DNA from: Denitrificimonas caeni
GTDB lineage: Bacteria > Pseudomonadota > Gammaproteobacteria > Pseudomonadales > Pseudomonadaceae
DNA: 64,000 nucleotides
Reading direction: 5' to 3'
Assembly: GCF_905120345.1 (NCBI RefSeq)
Contig: NZ_CAJHOA010000005.1
Span: 201,574 to 265,573 of the forward strand
Each line of letters begins with the position of its first letter. The stretch's first letter is position 1. A model generated the notes under the pieces. It worked only from the letters and a program-made list of their open reading frames with translations. It was not told the origin of the DNA and did not search any database. This document shows positions 57,932 to 64,000 of the stretch, one piece after another. Both the position numbers and the translations under genes were made by a program.

Positions 57932-57963
57932 TTGACCTTGGAGTACGCTCCAAGGTTTAGCAT
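57932..57963 (+). promoter_or_regulatory. MerR-type operator/promoter for the hydrolase gene
   Basis: -35 TTGACC (57932-57937) and -10 TAGCAT (57958-57963) are separated by 20 bp, longer than normal, and the spacer holds the perfect inverted repeat ACCTTGGAG-TACG-CTCCAAGGT (57935-57956). This is the geometry MerR regulators untwist to activate transcription. Confidence 0.82.
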
Positions 57964-58009
57964 AGTAAGACTAGATGCATTTGAATAGTCATTTTTTGAG
58001 CAAAACACC

Positions 58010-58870
58010 ATGAAAATACAATTTACAACAACCGATCAGGTGTCTTTAGCTGGGCAGCTGATTGAGGCTAAAGCTGCTAAAGCTGTTGTCCTCATTAACC
58101 CTGGTACCGCGACTAAGACCTCATTTTATCTGCCTTTTGCGCAGTTTTTAGCCGAGCAGGGCTACCATGTGTTGCTGTGGAATTACCGAGGTTGCTGCGA
58201 ATCACGCACCGGCAGCATCAAACATAGCTCCTATCGTTATGCTGATATTGGTAACTACGATATTCCAGCGGCGATTAATCAGGCGAAGGCTCTGTTTCCT
58301 GAGCTACCGCTATATTGCATTGGCCACAGCGCAGGCGGTCAGCAAATTGGCTTTACCGAAGCCAGCCAACAATTAGCTGGATTAGTTGCGGTGGCGGTCT
58401 CAGCGGGTCATATGCCGCATATGCCCTTAGGTTATCGCTTGCAAGCCAACTTATTTTTTAGAGTCATCGTACCGCTTAGCGTGCGCTTATGTGGCTATGT
58501 TCCGGCGAAAAAACTCAAGTTAATGGAAGATTTGCCCAGCCAGATGGCAATTGAGTGGGGCAACTGGTGCAAAGAAGACAGTATGTTTTTCTCGCCTAAA
58601 TACTACGCTGAGGCGGTGCCTAATAGTATCTATCAACAACTGGGATTTCCGGTGCATGTTATTACTGCTTCGGATGATGAAATCTCCACCCCGAAAAACA
58701 CCGAAAACCTCTGGAAACATATCCACAGTCAACATGGCATTAGCTTTAAAAGCTACGATGCAGCCAGCAGCCCCAAACGAGCAATCGGCCACTTTGGCTA
58801 TTTTAGAAAGGCCAATCATCACATTTGGCAGGATATTTTGCAGCAGCTACAAGAGTTTCAGCAGCGCTAG
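58010..58870 (+). CDS. alpha/beta hydrolase under MerR control
   Basis: 286 residues. Oxyanion-side LINPGTATKTSFY, WNYRGCCESRTGS, nucleophile GHSAGGQQ (Ser near residue 107), Asp in TASDDEISTP and His in RAIGHFGYF. No signal peptide, so cytoplasmic. It sits 95 bp from the merR gene with the operator in between and is its evident target. Substrate unknown; esterase or thioesterase activity is likely. Confidence 0.87.
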   Translation: MKIQFTTTDQVSLAGQLIEAKAAKAVVLINPGTATKTSFYLPFAQFLAEQGYHVLLWNYRGCCESRTGSIKHSSYRYADIGNYDIPAAINQAKALFPELPLYCIGHSAGGQQIGFTEASQQLAGLVAVAVSAGHMPHMPLGYRLQANLFFRVIVPLSVRLCGYVPAKKLKLMEDLPSQMAIEWGNWCKEDSMFFSPKYYAEAVPNSIYQQLGFPVHVITASDDEISTPKNTENLWKHIHSQHGISFKSYDAASSPKRAIGHFGYFRKANHHIWQDILQQLQEFQQR

Positions 58871-59187
58871 CTTTCTAGCGCTTGCTCCTCTTGTCTTTCT
58901 GGCAGTGCAAATACTAAATCAAAGCCCCAGGTGAAGATAAAAGTATAGAACAAGAAGAAAATTAGAATGGTGGCTTCCATAACTAACGCACGCAGTGGCC
59001 CTACCTGATACCACCACATGTACAACGGAATGGTCAGCAGCATCAGTCCCAACTCAAATAAGCTGACATGGGCAATACGAATTGCCACGGTGCGTTCGGG
59101 ATAATTACGGGTGCTTTCCCACCATTCAAACAAACTGTTAAAAATGTAGTTCCACACCACTGCTATCCCTTTATTTTTAATACGCAT
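58867..59187 (-). CDS. PACE-family efflux protein, lacking the first membrane segment
   Basis: 106 residues. From VVWNYIFNSLFEWWE through ERTVAIRIAHVSLFELGLMLL and YTFIFTWGFDLVF it follows AceI-type PACE transporters, including the conserved Glu in FELG. Full proteins have about 145 residues and four membrane segments; about 40 N-terminal residues are missing and a TAG stop lies in frame just upstream. It may be a remnant. Its ATG overlaps the PAP2 fragment by 11 bp. Confidence 0.7.
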   Translation of the reverse strand: MRIKNKGIAVVWNYIFNSLFEWWESTRNYPERTVAIRIAHVSLFELGLMLLTIPLYMWWYQVGPLRALVMEATILIFFLFYTFIFTWGFDLVFALPERQEEQALES

Positions 59188-59479
59188 ACAGTTGCAAGGC
59201 TATGCTCAGGTTCCAGCTTACTAACACAGTAAAAGAAACCAAGAGCACAGGTAGGATGATCTGCCAGTGGCGCTTTGATAAGGTCGCAATAGGGTGCTTG
59301 GTTTGTGTTATCGCAAGACTGACAGAGCAAACTAAACTGGCCAATAGCGCGCCAGCTAAGATGTCGGTAGGCCAGTGTGCAGTTAAATAAACTCTAGATA
59401 AAGCAATACTAGAGGCGGGAAGGAAAGCGGCTAATAGCCAAATAATTCGCCAGCGCTGCGGCTGTTGGCGACTGGCCGG
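59177..59479 (-). pseudogene. PAP2-superfamily phosphatase, C-terminal fragment cut by an IS
   Basis: 100 codons starting at the IS edge: RIIWLLAAFLPASSIALS leads into the PAP2 motif SRVYLTAHWPTDILAG with the catalytic His and Asp, then two membrane segments and a stop at 59177. The N-terminal portion is missing and not found beyond the IS. It resembles the end of bifunctional DedA/PAP2 proteins. Confidence 0.78.
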
Positions 59480-60858
59480 GAGTTATGGTCAAATCTGGTG
59501 TACGAGCATCAGGCGGTTTTCCTGTCTGATTGCTCCATTACTTGTTCGCCGTCTTGGAATTTAACGTTATTGACCACGAGGGTTAACAGTTGAAATCCTT
59601 TCAGGCGGTTCCAGCGTTTTTGCGCTGATTGCAGCAATTTATAAACCATTGCTAGAGTTGTGCTTCTTGAACCGCAGTTGCGGGTCTTACTGGTTCTTAA
59701 ACGTACTGTAGCGAAGGCAGATTCAATCGGGTTGGTGGTGCGTATACTCACCCAATGTTCTGCTGGAAAATCGTAGAAAGCCAACATGCTCTCACGGTCT
59801 TTAGCTAAGCATTCCATTGCGCGTGGGTACTTAGCAGTAAATCTTGCCAGCGTCGTATCAAAGGCTTTATGGGCGTTCTCACGCGTCTCTGCCATCCAGA
59901 TATCATGCAGTGCCTCCTTCACTTTTGGCTGTACTGCCTTAGGCAGTTTGTTGAGCACATTGGCCGTCTTATGCACCCAGCAACGTTGCTGTTTGGTCTG
60001 CGGGTACACTTTGCTCAGAGCCTTCCAGAAGCCCAGAGCGCCGTCAGCTGTTGCCAGCTTTGGGCAGGTCGTAAGCCCACGCGCAACCAGGCCATTCAGC
60101 AGCTCAAGCCAGCTGGCTTCAGACTCACGATAGCCTTCTTCAACAGCAATCAGCTCCTTGCGGCCATGCTCTGTCACGCCCATCACCACCAGCAAGTACA
60201 GGCGGTCATCGAGGCGGACGTTGCTGTAAATACCGTCAACCCAAAGGTACGCGTAGCGCTTGTCACTCAAATCGCGCTGTCGCCACTCTCGGCGCTCATC
60301 AATCCAGCGTTCCTTGAGCCTGGAAATGGTGTTAGCTGACAGGCCTTTGGCATTCTCACCCAGCAAGGCTGCTAGGGCTTCTTGGTAGTCTCCAGTGGAA
60401 ATACCTTTGAGATACAGCCACGGTAATAACTCTTCAACGCTGCGGGCACGCTTGAGGTATGGCGGTAGCAGTGCGCTGGTAAAACGAATACCAGAGCCGC
60501 TACGATCACGCACTTTTGGCACCTTGATATCAACATCGCCAATGCCCGTTTGGATGCTGCGCTCAGGCAAATAGCCGTTACGCACCACAGCTTTGCGGCC
60601 ATCGGGTAAACGCAGTTCTTCATGAGCTTGCAGCAGTTGCTGCAGCTCTACTTCAACTGCTTGCGCAATGAGCTGGCGAGCACCATTACGCAATAAAGCA
60701 GTTAGCACATCAGTGCCAGTTTCATCTGGTTGTGAAAGAACATTCAGGGTAGTATTTGTCATGGCGTATCGCTCTACTGTTAATTATTTCTTGTCGGAAA
60801 CAATCAACAGGATACGCCACCCTCTTTTCCCCTCATACACCACAAATGACTATAGCTC
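59480..60858 (-). mobile_element. IS256-family element, copy 2 (intact)
   Basis: 1379 bp with the same GAG-starting inverted ends as copy 1 and an intact transposase. The right end abuts the 34-bp tRNA-derived repeat at its first base. Flanks (CTGGCCGG and CCAAATTA) do not match, so no target duplication remains; IS-driven deletion or recombination is likely. Confidence 0.92.
59509..60762 (-). CDS. IS256-family transposase
   Basis: 417 residues (Transposase_mut family). N-terminal MTNTTLNVLSQPDETGTDV, DIKVPKVRDRSGSGIRF, catalytic region YAYLWVDGIYSNVRL with the first Asp, KLATADGALGFWKAL with the second, and a late Glu in HWVSIRTTNPIESAFATVR. Uninterrupted, so potentially active; it could also move copy 1. 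Confidence 0.95.
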   Translation of the reverse strand: MTNTTLNVLSQPDETGTDVLTALLRNGARQLIAQAVEVELQQLLQAHEELRLPDGRKAVVRNGYLPERSIQTGIGDVDIKVPKVRDRSGSGIRFTSALLPPYLKRARSVEELLPWLYLKGISTGDYQEALAALLGENAKGLSANTISRLKERWIDERREWRQRDLSDKRYAYLWVDGIYSNVRLDDRLYLLVVMGVTEHGRKELIAVEEGYRESEASWLELLNGLVARGLTTCPKLATADGALGFWKALSKVYPQTKQQRCWVHKTANVLNKLPKAVQPKVKEALHDIWMAETRENAHKAFDTTLARFTAKYPRAMECLAKDRESMLAFYDFPAEHWVSIRTTNPIESAFATVRLRTSKTRNCGSRSTTLAMVYKLLQSAQKRWNRLKGFQLLTLVVNNVKFQDGEQVMEQSDRKTA

Positions 60859-60892
60859 CCAAATTATTAAGGGTTAGCAGAGATGCTAGCCC
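60859..60892 (+). repeat. 34-bp direct repeat, second copy
   Basis: Same 34 bases as 57159-57192, with the CCA and terminator arms of tRNA-Met but no tRNA body; the IS begins where the tRNA would be. Confidence 0.8.
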
Positions 60893-60910
60893 CTTTTTTT
60901 TGCCTTGTGC

Positions 60911-61288
60911 CTAGATTGTGCCTAAGGTGTGCCCTGATTGTGCTAACGGCGAGAGACTCAAAACCGTATCTAAATGCTCAGGTGAGAAGTGTGAGTAGCG
61001 CATAGTCACCTTTATATCTTGATGTCCTAAGATCCGCTGCAAACTTAAAATATCACCTCCTGCCATCATGTAATGACTAGCAAGCGTATGCCGAAGAATG
61101 TGAGTCATTTGCCCAGGTGTACTAAATCCGCAACGCAAGTAAGTGCCCCTAAATGCAGACCGACACGACTGAAACAATCTACCGTTACCTGGTGCTGCAA
61201 CCTTTTGAGTTTTATCAATCACATACTGATAAAGCCTGACTTCCCCAGCCCTTGCCTTAACGCTAATCTTGTTGCCACCTGCTTTGTC
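60911..61288 (-). pseudogene. tyrosine integrase 3' remnant, copy 2
   Basis: About 125 codons of the catalytic domain: HILRHTLASHYMMAGGD (His-x-x-Arg and His), LQRILGHQDIKVTMRYSHF (His and nucleophile Tyr). The frame opens after a TAA near 61290, reads DKAGGNKISVKARAGEVRLY and ends at 60911. The N-terminal two thirds and the first catalytic Arg are absent. Confidence 0.85.
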
Positions 61289-61315
61289 TTAAAAAACATT
61301 AAAATTATTCGACAT

Positions 61316-62275
61316 TTAAATATTAATAACGATACGTGACCCTGGTGCGGTTTTGGCTTGCCAGGCCTGCTCGACTTGCTCTAAAGAGTGGAGTTCATAG
61401 TCTGCCAGTAAGCCTCCTTCAGCTGCTAAAGCAAAGAGCTTGGGTAATTCATTTTGATGGTAATCATGCATTAATTGCGCACTAATGCTGCCAAACCCTG
61501 AACCTAACAGACTGATTGGCTTACTGCGTAAAATGCCTGACGGCAGGTTTATTTCAGCCGAGGCCATTTGCCCAATCGTAATAATATTGATAGGTTTTTC
61601 GCACTGTTTCGCCAATACACTCAAAAGAAGCTCGGTAGGCTTGCCCCACAAATAATCCAGTACATGATCAATCGGGGTTTGCTGCTGAACTTGCATTAAC
61701 TGCTGCATAATCGCGGTGTCGTCATCGAGCAATGAAATGCAGACATCAGCGCCTAGCTGCTGTAAATAAGCCAATGATTGAGCATTACGGCCAGTGACTA
61801 TAATGCGGCTTGCTCCACGGTATTTTGCCGTTTGCACCGCCATGCGGCCAGACACGCCTGTTGCACCGTTAATAAGTACTACATCGCCTTTCTGAATTTT
61901 GGCGCGGCACACTAACGCAGCGTCAGAGCCCAACAATGCGTTTGGTAGTACAGCGGCCAGTGCTGATGACAAATTTTCAGGTACCGGGACACAGTTCGCT
62001 TTATCAACGAGAGCATACTCAGCAATCATGCCGGTAAGACCCATAGCATACACGCGCTGACCGTTATCCAAACGCCCTACGCCATCAATACCCACTGTGG
62101 TGGGGAAGCTGGGAAAACTTGTGTAGTGCTTACCACTGACTTTCAATTTATCTATTTGTTTGATGGTGGCAGCTTCCATCTTGATTACCAGCTGATCTTC
62201 ATTTGCTGGAATGGGTTGAGCTATGTCGCCATACACAGGGATGTTGCCTAACTTGTCTAATACAGCTGCTTGCAT
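61316..62275 (-). CDS. zinc-free MDR-family oxidoreductase (quinone reductase-like)
   Basis: 319 residues. GroES-like N-terminal domain and Rossmann domain with the NADP motif VLINGATGVSGRMAVQTAKYRGA (the GATGxxG part near residue 137). No catalytic zinc Cys or structural zinc lobe is seen, as in quinone oxidoreductases. Substrate unknown. Its stop is only 27 bp from the integrase remnant. Confidence 0.85.
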   Translation of the reverse strand: MQAAVLDKLGNIPVYGDIAQPIPANEDQLVIKMEAATIKQIDKLKVSGKHYTSFPSFPTTVGIDGVGRLDNGQRVYAMGLTGMIAEYALVDKANCVPVPENLSSALAAVLPNALLGSDAALVCRAKIQKGDVVLINGATGVSGRMAVQTAKYRGASRIIVTGRNAQSLAYLQQLGADVCISLLDDDTAIMQQLMQVQQQTPIDHVLDYLWGKPTELLLSVLAKQCEKPINIITIGQMASAEINLPSGILRSKPISLLGSGFGSISAQLMHDYHQNELPKLFALAAEGGLLADYELHSLEQVEQAWQAKTAPGSRIVINI

Positions 62276-62333
62276 GTCGTACTCTCCAACTTAAATTTAT
62301 TTCAGATTAAGCTTAGCGCTCATCTATTAAATA

Positions 62334-63821
62334 TCAGATATGACCTTCAATTAACTGCCTCAGCTGCTCACAAGATATATCCAGACCTTCTTCTGGTAAG
62401 TTTGTGATGCCGAGCAATAGCCCTGATTGAGCCGTGTTTGGTTTGCTATACCACGCTGAAAGCGGCGAAGGTGCTAAATTAAGCGCAGCGGCTTGCTGAG
62501 CAATCGCAGTGTCATCGACATGCTCTGGCAGCCTAAAGAGCAGTGCCAGCCCAGTCATTGCGTTGCTCGTGTTGGGTAGTTGCAGCGCCAGGCGCAATGC
62601 CTCAAGACGGTTTTTATACACGCGTTTCATACGTCGCAAGTGCCGTAAATAATGGCCCTTACGCATGAATTCGGCCAACGCCAACTGAGTGAGAATGGAT
62701 GATGCGGGAGCCAGTGCGGCGGCAACGTCGGCAAAGTGATTAGCATGCTCTACTGGCACGACGATAAAACCCATACGCAATGAAGGGCTTATTGTCTTAC
62801 TGAAGGTGCCGACATGAATCACTCGACCGCAGCGGTCAAGTGAGGCGAGCGCTGGTGCTGCTCGTCCTAACAATTGCAGCTCACTCAAGTAGTCATCTTC
62901 AATGATCCAGCTGTTAGTCTGTTGCGCCCAATCGAGTAGCTGATGGCGTCGTGATAGCGATAAAGTCATACCCAGCGGTGCTTGCTGACCTGCCGTCACC
63001 ACGGCTAGCGAGGCTTGTGGTGCTTGAGCAATTCCCTCGCTGACGCACAGTCCTTGCTCATCAATGTTAACGGCTATGGGTTTGAGGCCTGCCATGCGCA
63101 GTGCTGTGCGTGTTAGTGGGTAACCGGGTTCCTCAATCCACGCGGTGTGATCTTTTAGACCCAATGCATGAATAATTAAACCTAAAGCACCTGTATAACC
63201 GTTGGTCATAATGATTTGTTCCGGCGTGCAGCTTAAACCGCGTGCAACAGATAAGTAGGCCGCAATTTCAGTGCGTAGTACCCGCTCACCTCGCGGGTCT
63301 GGGTAACTGACTGAACAGTTTGTGGCCGCTTGGCGTGCGGCTGCCGATATTAACCGACTCCAAAGCTTAGCGGGAAACACATCTTGAGCTGGCACACCCA
63401 TTTGAAATATCAAAGGCGCTTGGCTAAACGGATGAGTAAAGAAATCAGGCAGCGGACTGCGCAGCTCGCTGGTGTCTGTATCGTTGGCCACCAAGCCTTG
63501 ATGTGCAACAAAAGTGCCGGCAGCGCCGCGTGAAACGATGAGTTGTTCATCAATCAGGTGCTCGTAGGCGACTCGCACAGTGCCGCGTGCCACACCAAGC
63601 TGAGCACTAAGATCACGCCAAGAAGGCAGGCGAGCGCCTGAATAGAGCTGGCCGTTACGAATGGATGCGCCAATTGCTGTGCTTATTTGCTCGGCGATTG
63701 GGATACCAGCATCGCGGCTGAGTTGAATCTGTAAATCATGCATATCTAATGGTACAGCGAAATAATTCATTCTTGGTGCTTTATTATGGACCTTTAAGCG
63801 TAGATGATGATGACTGTTCAC
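62334..63821 (-). CDS. MocR-type GntR/aminotransferase transcriptional regulator
   Basis: 495 residues. GntR winged helix (about 30-100) with GARLPSWRDLSAQLGVARGTVRVAYEHL (split), joined to a fold-type I aminotransferase domain with the PLP Lys in HVGTFSKTISPSLRMGFIVVP and the Asp in IIEDDYLSEL. Such proteins, for example PdxR, sense PLP or amino compounds. The start at 63821 or 63770 cannot be decided. It lies 58 bp upstream of the oxidoreductase, in the same direction. Confidence 0.9.
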   Translation of the reverse strand: MNSHHHLRLKVHNKAPRMNYFAVPLDMHDLQIQLSRDAGIPIAEQISTAIGASIRNGQLYSGARLPSWRDLSAQLGVARGTVRVAYEHLIDEQLIVSRGAAGTFVAHQGLVANDTDTSELRSPLPDFFTHPFSQAPLIFQMGVPAQDVFPAKLWSRLISAAARQAATNCSVSYPDPRGERVLRTEIAAYLSVARGLSCTPEQIIMTNGYTGALGLIIHALGLKDHTAWIEEPGYPLTRTALRMAGLKPIAVNIDEQGLCVSEGIAQAPQASLAVVTAGQQAPLGMTLSLSRRHQLLDWAQQTNSWIIEDDYLSELQLLGRAAPALASLDRCGRVIHVGTFSKTISPSLRMGFIVVPVEHANHFADVAAALAPASSILTQLALAEFMRKGHYLRHLRRMKRVYKNRLEALRLALQLPNTSNAMTGLALLFRLPEHVDDTAIAQQAAALNLAPSPLSAWYSKPNTAQSGLLLGITNLPEEGLDISCEQLRQLIEGHI

Positions 63822-63918
63822 ACCGTCAATATGAAGCGTGTAGTCAGGTCGTTGTCGTTGGCTTGTAGCGTGCGAAAACGGTGATGTCTTTTGAACGGCG
63901 ACTTAAAGGAGTTTAACT

Positions 63919-64000
63919 GTGCGACTATCCATTTTCTCAACAAGCTATAAATATTTGGCAGCATTGTTGTTGCTCGCGGGTGTTTGCCAGCTTGCGTATG
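63919..64000 (+). CDS. start of an exported or membrane protein (runs off the right edge)
   Basis: A GTG at 63919 with AAAGGAG 7 nt upstream opens a frame beginning MRLSIFSTSYKYLAALLLLAG, a signal peptide or membrane anchor, open to the window edge. It is divergent from the MocR regulator, so it may be its target. Too short to name. Confidence 0.6.
   Translation, partial: MRLSIFSTSYKYLAALLLLAGVCQLAY

Noticed and set aside
49298-60858. The two IS copies as ends of a composite transposon
   Set aside because: Copy 1 is defective, neither copy has target duplications, and the DNA between includes tRNA-Met and chromosomal-type genes.
1-64000. CRISPR arrays, rRNA genes, a replication origin or a dif site
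   Set aside because: No spaced repeats, rRNA sequence, DnaA-box cluster or XerCD-type site was noticed by eye; a computed search could still find a diverged dif site.

Overview
The window is chromosomal DNA from a gammaproteobacterium of the Pseudomonadaceae. Three gene orders point there: algU-mucA-mucB-mucC-mucD followed by lepA-lepB-rnc-era-recO-pdxJ, motY next to pyrC-rnt, and ppsA divergent from ppsR. Codon use looks lower in GC than typical Pseudomonas, which suggests a low-GC relative (Thiopseudomonas/Denitrificimonas-like; this genus guess is inference). An oxygen-independent ubiquinone operon, two Anr/FNR-type boxes and an nnrS remnant suggest a facultative denitrifier.

Layout. 1-2.0 kb: end of acnD plus prpF (2-methylcitrate cycle). 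2.2-6.5 kb: a BASS/ACR3-type transporter, a methyltransferase whose signal-peptide-like leader ends in a stop codon, and a thiosulfate-type cassette (double rhodanese, YeeE/YedE transporter, tiny membrane protein). 6.8-12 kb: ppsA/ppsR, rnt, pyrC. 12-18.8 kb: motY, an alanine/glycine symporter, small exported proteins, YcgN, a lipoprotein hydrolase, DUF4105 and DUF3015. 19-26 kb: yajD, ydhR, ubiT-ubiV-ubiU, ygfZ, sdhE-cptA, nadB. 26-36.7 kb: the algU envelope-stress operon, then lepA to pdxJ. 37-47.5 kb: DCC protein, fumC, pyrF, an SDR, a LOG protein, an MBL ribonuclease-like protein, a divergent phosphoketolase and a cardiolipin synthase.

47.6-61.3 kb is the accessory and rearranged part. 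It holds a CoA-transferase next to an MFS gene cut by an IS256-family element, a Tus-type replication-terminator homologue, a NERD-TM-OB protein, an orphan SdhB, and a two-component pair (REC-TPR regulator and sensorless kinase). An elongator tRNA-Met follows, with a 3.7-kb scrap zone behind it. A 34-bp piece that includes the tRNA CCA end and its terminator occurs twice, exactly 3700 bp apart, each time followed by the 3' end of a tyrosine integrase gene. Between the two lie broken nnrS, PACE and PAP2 genes, an intact MerR/hydrolase pair and an intact IS256-family copy. The window closes with an oxidoreductase, a MocR-type regulator and the start of an exported protein.

The most informative regulatory signals are: an AlgU-type promoter and a 21-codon leader ORF overlapping algU by ATGA; Anr-type boxes, each placed at about -41.5 from a -10-like element, before ubiUVT and before the phosphoketolase; and a MerR-type operator with a 20-bp spacer between the merR gene and the hydrolase.
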